Part shown: in pieces, positions 7,596 to 16,683 of the stretch | Position numbering within the stretch: the first letter of the stretch is position 1 | Layout: every line of letters begins with the position of its first letter | Assembly (NCBI RefSeq): GCF_013394165.1 | Contig: NZ_CP041331.1 | Coordinates: 686,890 to 750,889 of the forward strand | Direction: 5' to 3' | Length of the DNA: 64,000 nucleotides | DNA from: Pseudoalteromonas sp. Scap06 | GTDB lineage: Bacteria; Pseudomonadota; Gammaproteobacteria; Enterobacterales; Alteromonadaceae | Position numbers and translations under genes: made by a program | The notes under the pieces: generated by a model | What the model was told of the DNA's origin: nothing | What the model saw: only the letters and a program-made list of their open reading frames with translations | Database searches by the model: none

Positions 7596-8063
7596 TTTAT
7601 ACCTATTTCCTTATGTGTGCTCCGGCATTAGCTTTCACTAAAGGGATGAAGATTCGCCAGTAGCTATCTTTAAAAAATATCATGTTATTAAACGAAAACT
7701 ACTCGAAAATAACAACAAAATAAATTTTAAGAATGGATTGAAAAAAACGCCAATAAGCTAATAGTCATACGGATAAAGTTTCACGTCAAACAGAGAAACT
7801 CGACTGACTGCTTATCGCCAAACAGCCGAGGTTCGGCTCAGTGCCAATTTCAATCATGCGGTATACCTTCCCTCTGCCTCAAAACGCTTTAGGGTAAATA
7901 CTTTATAGGTGTCTTTGAGCTAATTTATACGTTCACTCCTTTTAGAAAGGCAGTAGTTTTGTGTCACAATGCAACCATTAAGCTAAAAGCTTATTGCCAT
8001 GAGGTAGTTAACTATCCCCTGACGGATGAGTGTCATAGGATAGTTATTAAATCAGCTATATAA
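7596..8063. other. Intergenic region upstream of GNAT and downstream of ars operon
   Basis: No supported gene. It holds the acetyltransferase promoter side, unassigned AT-rich sequence, and a hairpin TAACTATCC (8009-8017) / GGATAGTTA (8038-8046) just after arsJ. Confidence 0.5.
8009..8046 (-). terminator. Hairpin after arsJ
   Basis: A 9-bp perfect inverted repeat with a 20-base loop lies 18 bases beyond the arsJ stop. It has no T-run on the minus strand, so it may stabilise the mRNA end rather than terminate by itself. Confidence 0.4.
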
Positions 8064-9278
8064 TTATTTAGTTGCTTTTGTTGGTAACTTTGTTGAGAAA
8101 AGCCCAGCCAGTGTAATAAATACAAACGATATCGCTAAACAAGCCGCTAACCCATATAGCTGGAAAATCCAGCCTGACAATACTGTACCAATCAAACGCC
8201 CCATCGCATTAGCCATATAGTAAAAGCCAACATCGAGGGAAACACCGTCGGCATCTGCCATGCTAACAATTAAATAACTGTGCAGCGATGAATTAATGGC
8301 GAACAGTACACCAAACAACATTAAACCAGCAATAAGCACTGTTTTTACTTGCCAATTAAAATACAGGGATAAAGCGATACCTAATGTAACCAGTGCCAGT
8401 GAACTCGCCCATTTGGTTGTTTCTATAGCAGGCGAGAACCCTTCTTTGAGATTCATTACCTTAGGTGCGATAGATTGTACGAAACCGTAGCCAATCACCC
8501 ATAGTGCCAAGAAGCCGCCTACCGTCCAATGATCCCAATTAAAGGCTTGCGATAAAAATACGGGCAGTGCAATCACAAACCAGACATCACGTGCACCAAA
8601 CAAGAATAGTCGTGCAGCCGACAAAAGGTTAATTGAACGACTTTTTGAGAATATATCGGTGAACTTAGGTTTGCTCTTCGCTTTTCCTAAATCACTTTTT
8701 AAAGCGTAAAGGCTGTAACACCATACAAGTGCTAAACCACCCGTCATCAACAGCATTGCACCTTTAAACGATAATAAGGTTAACAGTAAACCACCCAAGA
8801 AAAAGCCAACGCCTTTTAATGCATTTTTGGAGCCTGTTAATATAGCTACCCATTTGAAAAGCGTGCCTTCTTGCCCATCGGTAACCAACGACTTGATAGC
8901 ACTTTTAGCGCTCATTTTATTTAAGTCTTTGGCAATACCAGAAAGCGCTTGGGCAATCATCACATATACAACTGTTAACCATTCAGAGGGAACAGCTAGC
9001 ATGAGCAAGGCAACAATTTGAATAGCCAAACCAATGTTCATGGTTTTATTTAGCCCTAAACGAGCACCTAAGAAACCGCCAATCAAGTTGGTTACAACGC
9101 CAAAGATTTCATAAAACAAAAACAGCATAGCAATACCAAGCGGGCTATAACCTAACGCGTGGAAATGAAGCACTACCAACATGCGTAGTGCACCATCGGT
9201 TAAGGTAAATGCCCAATAATTACCTGTAACAACAAGGTATTGCTTAATATCGTCTGATAATGATGCCAAGCGCTTCAT
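8064..9278 (-). CDS. arsJ: Organoarsenical efflux MFS transporter ArsJ
   Basis: A 404-residue major-facilitator protein with about 12 hydrophobic segments and the ArsJ-type N-terminus (YLVVTGNYWAFTLTDGALRM). ArsJ exports 1-arseno-3-phosphoglycerate, the unstable product made when GAPDH uses arsenate in place of phosphate; it then breaks down outside and releases arsenate. It lies 16 bases after the GAPDH gene, its usual partner, as the last gene of a five-gene minus-strand operon. The assignment rests on sequence resemblance and this pairing. Confidence 0.92.
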   Translation of the reverse strand: MKRLASLSDDIKQYLVVTGNYWAFTLTDGALRMLVVLHFHALGYSPLGIAMLFLFYEIFGVVTNLIGGFLGARLGLNKTMNIGLAIQIVALLMLAVPSEWLTVVYVMIAQALSGIAKDLNKMSAKSAIKSLVTDGQEGTLFKWVAILTGSKNALKGVGFFLGGLLLTLLSFKGAMLLMTGGLALVWCYSLYALKSDLGKAKSKPKFTDIFSKSRSINLLSAARLFLFGARDVWFVIALPVFLSQAFNWDHWTVGGFLALWVIGYGFVQSIAPKVMNLKEGFSPAIETTKWASSLALVTLGIALSLYFNWQVKTVLIAGLMLFGVLFAINSSLHSYLIVSMADADGVSLDVGFYYMANAMGRLIGTVLSGWIFQLYGLAACLAISFVFITLAGLFSTKLPTKATK

Positions 9279-9294
9279 AGTGTTACATTACCCT

Positions 9295-10299
9295 TTAAAT
9301 TGATAAAGCGACTTTACGAGCAAGCTCAGCCGTTCTGTTGGCGTATCCCCACTCGTTGTCATACCATGTGTACAGCTTCAACTGAGTGCCGTTAACGACC
9401 ATCGTTGACAGTGCATCAACAATGCTAGAACGCGGGTCAGTTTTATAATCGATAGATACTAGCGGCTTTTCTTCATAGCCCAAAATACCTTTTAACTCGC
9501 CTTCAGCCGCTTCTTTCATCCAAGCATTAATTTCAGCTTCCGTTGTTGCACGCTCAACTTCAAATACACAATCAGTTATTGATGCATTTGCTAGTGGTAC
9601 GCGAACGGCGTGACCATTTAGTTTGCCTTTTAATTCAGGGAAAATATGGGTAATAGCCGTTGCAGAGCCCGTAGTGGTAGGGATTAGGCTCATGCCACAG
9701 GCACGCGCTCTGCGTAAATCTTTGTGCGGAGCATCTAAAATGGTTTGAGTATTGGTAATATCATGGATAGTCGTCATCGAGCCGTGTTTAATGCCGATTT
9801 TATCCTGTAATACTTTTATCACTGGTGCTAAGCAATTGGTGGTGCAAGATGCTGCTGTCACAATGGCATGTTGTTCAGCATTATAAAGGTGGTCGTTAAC
9901 CCCCATCACCACATTGAGTACGCCTTCTTCTTTCACTGGTGCAGTGACCACCACCTTCTTAACACCTTGATCTAAGTAGGCTTGCAGCAGATCGGTTTTT
10001 TTCATTTTACCTGATGCTTCAATGACGACATCACATTCAGACCAATCCGTATCGTTAATTGCTTGATTTTGAGTGACCCGAATAGCTTGACCGTTGATTA
10101 TCACATTATTGTCATCATTAGATACATCATGTGACCAAGTGCCATGCACTGAATCGTATTTTAATAGGTGTGCCAGTGTTTCTGCGTTGCCAGCAGGATC
10201 GTTGATTTGCACAAACTCAATATTTTGCCAACCAAAGGCTGCTCTAAGCGTTAATCGGCCCATGCGGCCAAAACCGTTAATACCAATTTTAATTGTCAT
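9295..10299 (-). CDS. gapdh: ArsJ-associated glyceraldehyde-3-phosphate dehydrogenase
   Basis: A 334-residue GAPDH. It has the NAD-binding start [13 protein letters not shown], the catalytic Cys motif [10 protein letters not shown], and the C-terminal [11 protein letters not shown]. In arsenic operons this paralogue converts glyceraldehyde-3-phosphate plus arsenate to 1-arseno-3-phosphoglycerate, which ArsJ exports, giving direct arsenate resistance. The ATG is 2 bases after the phosphatase stop, and its Shine-Dalgarno (GTAGGAG) lies in the last codons of the phosphatase, so translation is probably coupled. Confidence 0.93.
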   Translation of the reverse strand: MTIKIGINGFGRMGRLTLRAAFGWQNIEFVQINDPAGNAETLAHLLKYDSVHGTWSHDVSNDDNNVIINGQAIRVTQNQAINDTDWSECDVVIEASGKMKKTDLLQAYLDQGVKKVVVTAPVKEEGVLNVVMGVNDHLYNAEQHAIVTAASCTTNCLAPVIKVLQDKIGIKHGSMTTIHDITNTQTILDAPHKDLRRARACGMSLIPTTTGSATAITHIFPELKGKLNGHAVRVPLANASITDCVFEVERATTEAEINAWMKEAAEGELKGILGYEEKPLVSIDYKTDPRSSIVDALSTMVVNGTQLKLYTWYDNEWGYANRTAELARKVALSI

Positions 10300-10301
10300 G
10301 G

Positions 10302-10805
10302 TTAAACTCCTACTTTTTGATATTCATTAAAAAATGAAAGTTGCACAGGATTAGAAAGCGCCTTGGGGCGTACTTTCTGTACTTGGTTAATAATGCTTGT
10401 CTTGTTGTAACCTAACTCATACATCAGTATGCCAATCACTAAGCCCGTGCGACCTGAACCGCCTTTACAGTGCACAGCTATCGTGCCCTGATTACGCAAA
10501 ATAGCTAACACGTCATCAAGGTGAGATTTGAACGCCGTTGCAAAGTCATTATTAGGCGCATCATCATCTAAAATAGGTAACTGAAACCATTTTATGCCTT
10601 GTTCGTTACAAACTTGAGGAAGTGTTTCGGCCTCGTTTTTCTTTATTTCTGCGTCATACATCAGAGTAACAATCGCTTGTGCTCCCGCATCTTTTAGTTG
10701 CTTTACCGATGTTGTTAAATCAACCTCTTTCGTTCCTGGGCATGGCGTAAATATAAAACTAGCGCCATTATCAAGTGTCAGTTTGTCATAAGGGTGCATT
10801 TGCAT
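10302..10805 (-). CDS. Dual-specificity/tyrosine-like phosphatase in ars operon
   Basis: A 167-residue cysteine phosphatase. The signature [10 protein letters not shown] fits the HCx5R loop (Cys nucleophile, Arg phosphate binder), with an upstream Asp-containing loop ([12 protein letters not shown]) as candidate general acid. It is a different fold from the LMW-PTP-like arsenate reductase encoded two genes upstream. It sits between acr3 and GAPDH, tightly linked to both, so it is an integral operon member. Its substrate is unknown: an arsenylated or phosphorylated metabolite or a regulatory phosphoprotein are possibilities. An AGAGGA ribosome-binding site precedes the ATG. Confidence 0.85.
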   Translation of the reverse strand: MQMHPYDKLTLDNGASFIFTPCPGTKEVDLTTSVKQLKDAGAQAIVTLMYDAEIKKNEAETLPQVCNEQGIKWFQLPILDDDAPNNDFATAFKSHLDDVLAILRNQGTIAVHCKGGSGRTGLVIGILMYELGYNKTSIINQVQKVRPKALSNPVQLSFFNEYQKVGV

Positions 10806-10819
10806 AAGAATCCTCTTAA

Positions 10820-11842
10820 TTATTCGTTAAACCAATGTTTTGTTCTGTTTACAATCGCTACGAGAGATAGCATCACAGGCACCTCTACAAGTACACCAAC
10901 CACGGTTGCTAGCGCTGCACCTGAATGCAAGCCAAAAAGAGAAATCGCTACAGCTACAGCCAACTCAAAGAAATTTGATGTACCAATTAAGCACGATGGA
11001 GCTGCAATGTTATGTTTAAGCTTGATTTTTAGCGCAATAAAATAGGCAATGATGAAAATGCCATACGTTTGAATAACCAGCGGAATAGCGATTAACAAAA
11101 TATTGAGTGGTTGGTCTAAAATAGTGTTAGCTTGAAAGCCGAACAACAGCATAACTGTGGCTAATAAACCAATGACAGAAAATGGTTTTAACTTTTCTAA
11201 CAAGGCTGTAATAGTTGTTTCATCGCGACCTGAGGCATTTAAGTGCTTTCTGGTCAATATCCCTGCAATTAAAGGCAGTAATACGTACAACACAACCGAG
11301 GTGAACAAAGTTCCCCACGGCACATGAATATCCGATACCCCCAGCAGTAATCCGGCAAGTGGGGCGAATGCAAAAATCATGATAATGTCGTTAACCGACA
11401 CTTGAACTAACGTGTAGTTTGCATCACCTTTAGTTAATTGCGACCAGACAAATACCATTGCCGTACATGGCGCTACGCCAAGTAAAATCATTCCTGCGAT
11501 ATATTCTTGTGCAGTTTCTGGTGAAACAAAATCTGCAAACAATCCTTCAAAGAAAAGCCAACCCAATGCAGCCATAGAAAATGGTTTGATAAGCCAGTTA
11601 ATCACTAAAGTTAACACCAGTCCTTGTGGATTTTTACCCACCTCTTTAATTGTTGAGAAATCTATTTGTACCATCATGGGGTAGATCATTACCCAAATGA
11701 AGATGGCAACGACGATATTAACATGCGCCACTTCGAGCTCTGCGATTGCTTCAAAAAGCGGCGGGTAAATAACCCCTAATGAGACACCAGCAGCAATTGA
11801 TATAGCGACCCAAACAGATAAATAGCGTTCAAAAATTCCCAT
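10820..11842 (-). CDS. acr3: ACR3-family arsenite efflux transporter
   Basis: A 340-residue inner-membrane protein with about ten transmembrane segments. Family blocks include [16 protein letters not shown], the Cys-containing [20 protein letters not shown] and [20 protein letters not shown]. Acr3 pumps arsenite out using the proton-motive force, the final step after arsenate reduction. It directly follows the arsC-arsR gene (11-base gap) with GGGAG before the ATG and precedes the phosphatase, so it is the second gene of the operon. Confidence 0.94.
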   Translation of the reverse strand: MGIFERYLSVWVAISIAAGVSLGVIYPPLFEAIAELEVAHVNIVVAIFIWVMIYPMMVQIDFSTIKEVGKNPQGLVLTLVINWLIKPFSMAALGWLFFEGLFADFVSPETAQEYIAGMILLGVAPCTAMVFVWSQLTKGDANYTLVQVSVNDIIMIFAFAPLAGLLLGVSDIHVPWGTLFTSVVLYVLLPLIAGILTRKHLNASGRDETTITALLEKLKPFSVIGLLATVMLLFGFQANTILDQPLNILLIAIPLVIQTYGIFIIAYFIALKIKLKHNIAAPSCLIGTSNFFELAVAVAISLFGLHSGAALATVVGVLVEVPVMLSLVAIVNRTKHWFNE

Positions 11843-11853
11843 AATAATACTCC

Positions 11854-12615
11854 CTAGTTACAGCAGCTTGCTACACGCGTGGGACGATCACCCATCGCAT
11901 TTAATCTGGCTAGCTCTTGTTCAATGAAAATGGGATCATTCACTACCGTTGATGTAATAGTTTGCTTCATCCACTCTGGTAGTGTTGGATTGATCGAATA
12001 AAAAACCCATTGCTGGTGTTTTCTATCGGATAAAATGCCCGTTTTTCTAAGTTGTGCTAAGTGACGAGAAACTTTAGGTTGGCTCTCTTCACTCAAAGCA
12101 GTCATTAGCTCACAAACACATGCTTCACCTTCAACAGCAATAATTAATAGACTCTTCAAACGAATATCATCAGCTAGCGCTTTGTAAAAAGTAGTTGGTG
12201 TGATTGGCGCTAGTTTTTGCTTTTCTTTTGTTAGCAAAAACATTTTGAGCCGTTCATTTAGCTCTTGTAGTGTTTTTTCAAACGGATTGGCTTCTTTGCG
12301 GGAACGAGGTTCAGGAAAATCCCACGCAAGGCAATTGGTGCCATTAACTCGACTATCGCACTCTTTTGCCGCTTTATCACACAGGGTAATAACAAAATCA
12401 AAATGGATATTGCTAACTTCATCAAGGTGTTTTGAGCGTAAACCATCGGTACGCAACCCAAAGTGTTCAATAGCTGACAGCGTTCGACTGTCCACATTAT
12501 TTGGCTCAGTACCAGCGCTGTAAACCTCGTACTCACCTTTACCATGATGTTTTAACAACGCCTCGGCCATGATAGATCTCGCCGAGTTTTCAGTGCACAA
12601 AAATAGAACTTTCAT
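11854..12615 (-). CDS. arsC-arsR: ArsC-ArsR fusion: arsenate reductase plus arsenic repressor
   Basis: One continuous frame encodes two proteins. Residues ~1-132 are an LMW-PTP-type thioredoxin-linked arsenate reductase: P-loop CTENSARS, then the redox pair in [12 protein letters not shown]. Residues ~140-253 are an ArsR/SmtB winged-helix repressor with [12 protein letters not shown] (the CVC arsenite-sensing pair), a [14 protein letters not shown] recognition helix, and a C-terminal CC. Reductase and sensor are thus made in a 1:1 ratio. I chose the ATG at 12615 because an alternative ATG at 12627 lies inside the operator palindrome only about 8 bases from the predicted transcription start. 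It is the first gene of the ars operon. Confidence 0.92.
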   Translation of the reverse strand: MKVLFLCTENSARSIMAEALLKHHGKGEYEVYSAGTEPNNVDSRTLSAIEHFGLRTDGLRSKHLDEVSNIHFDFVITLCDKAAKECDSRVNGTNCLAWDFPEPRSRKEANPFEKTLQELNERLKMFLLTKEKQKLAPITPTTFYKALADDIRLKSLLIIAVEGEACVCELMTALSEESQPKVSRHLAQLRKTGILSDRKHQQWVFYSINPTLPEWMKQTITSTVVNDPIFIEQELARLNAMGDRPTRVASCCN

Positions 12616-13108
12616 AACCACTCGCATAACAAATTTGTTATATAATAAATTTGTTATGCGGAAGGTGCAATAGTAATCGTTGAAAAAGAAATAAATAGGA
12701 ATATTGTTTGAACGATACTGTCAGTCTTTACTCAATCATTTATTTTCATCACAGTTTAATGAACGCCTTTTTAGAGTTAGTTTTCCATTATTAAATTGAT
12801 GCTTAGAAACTCTGTTGGGTGGCGTCTTCGGCTTAACCAACCTACCTTTTGACGTAGGTCGAATAAGTGGCGAAGCCATGCGTTCCACAATCACCTTGGC
12901 AATGAGAGTCCGCGAAAAATACTAGAATACGAAACACCTGCGGAACGATTTAAGCTGTATGTTGCATAGAATGGTTGAACTCACAGCGCTAAGCGGAACT
13001 TCAATCAAAACATAAGAATTATTAAACCTAAATATTTTATTGTAAAAATTCAGTAAAATTTTTTATTCATATTATACTTTTTTATTATTGCTGTAATTTT
13101 GGATAACT
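12616..13108. other. Intergenic region upstream of ars operon and chemoreceptor
   Basis: It contains the ars promoter/operator, then about 380 bases without a supported gene. That part carries dyad-rich sequence around 12815-12960 and a segment (about 12960-13000) resembling one near 58800, then an AT-rich leader before the chemoreceptor gene. Confidence 0.55.
12623..12670 (-). promoter_or_regulatory. ars promoter with ArsR operator palindrome
   Basis: A perfect 14-bp inverted repeat, CGCATAACAAATTT (12623-12636) and AAATTTGTTATGCG (12647-12660), separated by 10 bases. On the minus strand, TTGCAC (12670-12665) and TATTAT (12647-12642) form a sigma-70 pair with a 17-base spacer. The -10 sits in the centre of the palindrome, so repressor binding would block RNA polymerase directly. 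Arsenite binding to the CVC pair of the encoded ArsR domain should relieve it. Confidence 0.82.
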
Positions 13109-14734
13109 ATGTTAAACAATTATTCTGTGCGTACCCGTTTAGCCGTGCTTGCATTGCTGCCAATTATGATTTTTTTAATTACATCGTTTTTTTCAATAAA
13201 CACAATGGGAAGGTTAGTAGCAGGGATTGATAGTTTATACGACGACCGTGTCGTACCACTTAAGCAAATTAAGCATGTGTCAGATAATTACGCCGTAAAT
13301 ATTGTTGATTTACTTCACAAGTATCGTGCTGACTCTATTACCAAGTCAGAACTCTTAGCAAATATTAATGATGCTAGAAATACGGCTGATAATGAATGGA
13401 AAGCTTACTTGAGCACAAAGCTAACAGTTGAAGAAAAGCGCTTGGTAGATAACGTTGAAAAGAAACTAAAGCCTGTGCTTATGCATTTGAATAATTTAAT
13501 TGTAAGCATTAATAATGGTGAGTTTTTATCACTACCACAAAATAAATTTGTTTATGAGCTTTACGAACTCTTTGATCCGCTTAGTGCCAGTTACCAGGCT
13601 TTAATTGATTTACAACTTAAAGAAGCGAGTGACTTTAGAGTCAAAGCTGATGAAAATTATAAATTAATAAAGTTAATAATGAGTGCCACGATCGCAATAT
13701 TGATTTTACTATTACTGATTGTTGCCTACTTTATTTACTGCTCGATACAAAATCCATTAATGTCATTACGCGATACCATAACGAATATTGCAACCAATGC
13801 CGATTTAACAGCTCGTGCTAAGGTTCAGGGTAAAGACGAAATTGCAGATACCGCATCTAACTTTAATGATATGTTACTTCGGATCCAAGATTTAGTAAAA
13901 GATATGGCAGGAGCAACACTAACACTTGCTTCAGCAGCTGAAGAAATGAACTCAATTAGTATTCAAGTAGCCAGTACAGCAACCCAGCAAGAGCAACAAT
14001 CAGCTATGATTGCAACTGCAATTACCCAAATGAGTAGTGCAATAGAGCAAGTTGCTCAAAACGCTCAAGTAACCTCTGACAAAGCAACAAATGCCGACAT
14101 AAAGGCAGGTCAAGGACAACAAGCTGTTGCTGATAATATCGAGTCAATAAATACGCTTTCAACTTTGGTTAATACAAATACGCAGCTTATTGCAGACCTA
14201 AATACTCAAACCAATGATATAAACCAAGTTGTGATGATGATTCAAGGTGTGGCTGAGCAAACAAACTTGTTAGCTTTAAATGCAGCCATTGAAGCAGCAA
14301 GAGCTGGAGACTCTGGTCGTGGATTTGCCGTTGTAGCCGATGAAGTAAGGCAACTTGCCCACAACACTCAAAAAGCAACCGCTAGCATTAATGAAATGAT
14401 CACAAAACTACAAGGTATGGCTCAGCAAGCAGTTAGTGCTATGAGTAACGCTGAAAGCAGTGCTAAAGAAAGTGTTGACCACGCTAATTTTTCTTCACAG
14501 GTGCTCAGCGAAATTAACCAAGAAGTCACCGAAATTGCAGATATGAATACTCAAATATCAACCGCAACTCAGGAGCAAAAAATGGTCGCAAATGAGCTAA
14601 GCAGCAATATTAATGAATTTAGTTCTAGTATTACTTCGGTTAGCGAAAGCTCACAACAAAATGCTCAAGCATCGCAAGAACTCGCACAGCTTGCGGCAAT
14701 GCTACAAGGACAAGTTAATGTATTTAAAGTTTAG
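13109..14734 (+). CDS. Methyl-accepting chemotaxis protein
   Basis: A 541-residue chemoreceptor. TM1 is at ~10-30 ([18 protein letters not shown]), followed by a periplasmic four-helix-bundle (4HB_MCP-like) domain. TM2 is at ~189-210, with a HAMP domain at ~211-265 and a long coiled-coil signalling domain. The hairpin tip around residue 395 has the conserved [20 protein letters not shown] segment that binds CheA/CheW. There is no C-terminal CheR-tethering pentapeptide. The ligand is unknown; small organic ligands are usual for 4HB domains. It is a single gene ending at a strong bidirectional terminator. Confidence 0.93.
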   Translation: MLNNYSVRTRLAVLALLPIMIFLITSFFSINTMGRLVAGIDSLYDDRVVPLKQIKHVSDNYAVNIVDLLHKYRADSITKSELLANINDARNTADNEWKAYLSTKLTVEEKRLVDNVEKKLKPVLMHLNNLIVSINNGEFLSLPQNKFVYELYELFDPLSASYQALIDLQLKEASDFRVKADENYKLIKLIMSATIAILILLLLIVAYFIYCSIQNPLMSLRDTITNIATNADLTARAKVQGKDEIADTASNFNDMLLRIQDLVKDMAGATLTLASAAEEMNSISIQVASTATQQEQQSAMIATAITQMSSAIEQVAQNAQVTSDKATNADIKAGQGQQAVADNIESINTLSTLVNTNTQLIADLNTQTNDINQVVMMIQGVAEQTNLLALNAAIEAARAGDSGRGFAVVADEVRQLAHNTQKATASINEMITKLQGMAQQAVSAMSNAESSAKESVDHANFSSQVLSEINQEVTEIADMNTQISTATQEQKMVANELSSNINEFSSSITSVSESSQQNAQASQELAQLAAMLQGQVNVFKV

Positions 14735-14784
14735 GTGCTTTAATTTTGAGGCATATTAGCGCTTATACTTTAAATAAAAACCTT

Positions 14785-14820
14785 ATATGCCATCATTTAA
14801 ATGATTAAATGATGGCATAT
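14785..14820. terminator. Bidirectional terminator
   Basis: A perfect 16-bp stem (ATATGCCATCATTTAA / TTAAATGATGGCATAT) with a 4-base loop lies between the chemoreceptor gene and the convergent small gene. Confidence 0.8.
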
Positions 14821-14828
14821 TGGTTATT

Positions 14829-15140
14829 TTAAGCGCGAGTTTGATTAGATAATATACTTATCCAATCATGGGGGTTTGAGAGTATAAACTGATACGAACT
14901 GCCATCTTGCGTGAAAACCTCTATCGCATCAGCTGTTATTGGCACAAGGCCTGCGCCCTTGCCTTTACATTCAACCACTTTTAAAATTGTATCGCGGGCA
15001 ATTGTGTATTGTTCTAACCCCAATTTTTCATTAAAAGGTTCAAAATTTAAGTCGGTTTGCGTGATCCAAAACTTTCCGTCCGCTTTCATAACTCCATTTT
15101 GAATGGTTGCCATTGTTGATTTAACGATTGTTCCTTGCAT
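14829..15140 (-). CDS. Small PH/GRAM-like domain protein
   Basis: A 103-residue protein of unknown function. The alternating beta-strand pattern and final amphipathic helix (GSSYQFILSNPHDWISILSN) resemble bacterial pleckstrin-homology or GRAM-like domains, which usually bind membranes or partner proteins. It has no signal peptide or membrane segment. The start could be the ATG at 15140 or an internal Met (MATIQNG) nine codons later. It is a lone gene between the chemoreceptor terminator and the manganese riboswitch region. Confidence 0.7.
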   Translation of the reverse strand: MQGTIVKSTMATIQNGVMKADGKFWITQTDLNFEPFNEKLGLEQYTIARDTILKVVECKGKGAGLVPITADAIEVFTQDGSSYQFILSNPHDWISILSNQTRA

Positions 15141-15504
15141 ATTTTAATCCCTTCACACATGTCTATAATTTCAAATTGCTCAACTTCCATCTGTTTATTA
15201 TTACAGCTGACTTGATAGCTCAAAGCAAGTTTATTTGTGCACTAACACCACAAAGAGACCTATTAAATTTAAAAGTTACCCGCATATATTTACCTGCTTT
15301 AAACTTTGTGGAATAATCGCCCTCCTCTTAGGGGAGTAGCCCGCTCAGTAATGAGTAAACTTATCAACATAATTGCACCTTAAGTGCATGGTAAGTTTGT
15401 AATGTTGTAGCAAGCGTTATCGGCGAGACCTAGGTAGACACTATCCTCATGGCGGGAGATAGCTGTTTGCCTTGGTTTAATATTCCCGCCTGAAGATTAT
15501 ATTA
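15141..15504. other. Leader region of the Mn exporter gene
   Basis: The first ~170 bases show no gene. The rest is the yybP-ykoY-type leader described separately. Confidence 0.6.
15318..15490 (+). promoter_or_regulatory. yybP-ykoY (Mn2+) riboswitch candidate
   Basis: The leader contains AGGGGAGTAGCC (from about 15329) and, some 100 bases later, the second conserved block CCTAGGTAGACACTATCCTC (15429-15448), the arrangement of the two loops that dock to form the Mn2+ site in this class. A downstream stem GGCGGGA (15451-15457) / TCCCGCC (15484-15490) ends 14 bases before the ATG and could be the expression platform, probably acting on translation. The regulated gene, a UPF0016 exporter, is one of the known targets of this riboswitch. 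Confidence 0.82.
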
Positions 15505-16065
15505 ATGGATATTTTTTTAACCTCTACCGTCACTGTTGCCCTTGCCGAAATAGGCGATAAAACTCAACTTCTATCGCTATTACTTGCGGCACGTTTTCAT
15601 AATAAAATAGCGCTTATTTTAGGTATTCTTGCCGCTACTATAATCAATCATGGTTTATCTGCCTGGTTTGGTGATTGGTTAAGTGGTAATTTTGCTGTTG
15701 AATACTTACCTTGGGTAGTCAATATAAGCTTTATTGTTGTTGGCTTATGGCTGCTTATTCCCGATAAAGACGAAGACGTTAGCCACAAGTACGATCGTTA
15801 TGGGGCATTTTTAGTGGCCTTAATCTTATTTTTTATTGCTGAAATTGGCGACAAAACTCAAATAGCGACTGTATTATTGGGTGCACAATATCAATCCGTT
15901 TTGTGGGTAACAATTGGTACAACTCTTGGTATGCTGATCGCAAATATACCCGTTATTTATGCCGGTAAGACGTTACTAAAAAGAATTCCATTAAACACAG
16001 TAAGAGCTATTGCCGCCACTGTATTTGTATTACTAGGTGTTTATGGCTTAATAACCATGGTGTGA
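15505..16065 (+). CDS. UPF0016/GDT1-family manganese exporter (MneA/MntX-like)
   Basis: A 186-residue inner-membrane protein with six predicted helices in two repeats. Each repeat carries the family's E-x-G-D-K-T motif: AEIGDKTQLLSLLLA at ~14 and AEIGDKTQIATVLLGA at ~112. These acidic motifs bind the transported cation. The family (TMEM165/GDT1) includes bacterial Mn2+ exporters such as Vibrio MneA. The manganese-type riboswitch in its leader strongly supports Mn2+ as substrate. It is a single gene with its own hairpin terminator. Confidence 0.92.
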   Translation: MDIFLTSTVTVALAEIGDKTQLLSLLLAARFHNKIALILGILAATIINHGLSAWFGDWLSGNFAVEYLPWVVNISFIVVGLWLLIPDKDEDVSHKYDRYGAFLVALILFFIAEIGDKTQIATVLLGAQYQSVLWVTIGTTLGMLIANIPVIYAGKTLLKRIPLNTVRAIAATVFVLLGVYGLITMV

Positions 16066-16085
16066 TTAAGTAACCTACAACAAAA

Positions 16086-16114
16086 AACCGCTTACCTAAA
16101 GTAGGTAGGCGGTT
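16086..16114. terminator. Terminator between Mn exporter and convergent genes
   Basis: A 12-bp stem with one G-T pair (AACCGCTTACCT / AGGTAGGCGGTT). The A-run on its left gives a T-run on the minus strand, so it mainly serves the convergent 16683-16159 gene. Confidence 0.75.
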
Positions 16115-16158
16115 CAAGGAAGTATAAGCAGTTATCGTAGAATAAAAACGAGCTTCTT

Positions 16159-16683
16159 TTATGCTCGGTTAATGCAATAGCACCCTTTTGTGTTGGCAAT
16201 TAACAAAGATGAGTTAAAACCAGCCTGTAAATTGCTTATCACGGTCTCTACAAACCCGCTACCTTGTGAACAAGCCAACCCTTCTGATAAAGGTCCTGCA
16301 TAAACAAACTCACCATTTTTATCAATTAACACTGCGGCTGGCGTTGCCGGAACCACTGACTTTAGTTGGCTATTGAGTTTAAATGTTTGAACCTCAACGC
16401 CCTGATTTTTCGCAAAGCGCTGTAAGGCTGATAAGTGCGGTTTAGCTTGTATGGTACAGCCACAATTATCTTCAGTGATAATAAGTAGTTGCGCACTATC
16501 TTTGTTTTGCCAAACAACGTGTTCTTTAAATTGCGAAAACCAGTTACGGCGCTCAAGCATTTTATTCTCATCAAAAGGCTTTAATTGACCAAGTTGAAAA
16601 TACACTAAGCCCGACACAACAACCACAAACCACACACCAATCAATGTAAAAGTAAAATAGCGCTTATTAGTTAAATTTTGCAA
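16159..16683 (-). CDS. Membrane-anchored thioredoxin-like protein (DUF6436-type)
   Basis: A 174-residue protein with one N-terminal membrane anchor (residues ~10-32) and a periplasmic domain with thioredoxin-like features. [19 protein letters not shown] places a C-x-C pair where CxxC normally sits, followed by a cis-Pro-like [21 protein letters not shown] associate it with DUF6436; function is unknown and a periplasmic thiol role is only inferred. Its start overlaps the end of the upstream chemoreceptor gene by 17 bases, so the two are co-translated. Confidence 0.75.
   Translation of the reverse strand: MQNLTNKRYFTFTLIGVWFVVVVSGLVYFQLGQLKPFDENKMLERRNWFSQFKEHVVWQNKDSAQLLIITEDNCGCTIQAKPHLSALQRFAKNQGVEVQTFKLNSQLKSVVPATPAAVLIDKNGEFVYAGPLSEGLACSQGSGFVETVISNLQAGFNSSLLIANTKGCYCINRA

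Noticed and set aside
12200..12545. Two overlapping ORFs (plus and minus) inside the arsC part
   Set aside because: The ArsC-ArsR frame has clear family motifs over the whole stretch; the alternatives are shadows with no family signal.
12815..12960. Dyad-rich sequence as a possible small RNA or decayed cassette site
   Set aside because: Short complementary stretches exist, but there are no promoter-terminator boundaries or complete attC boxes; left as unassigned.
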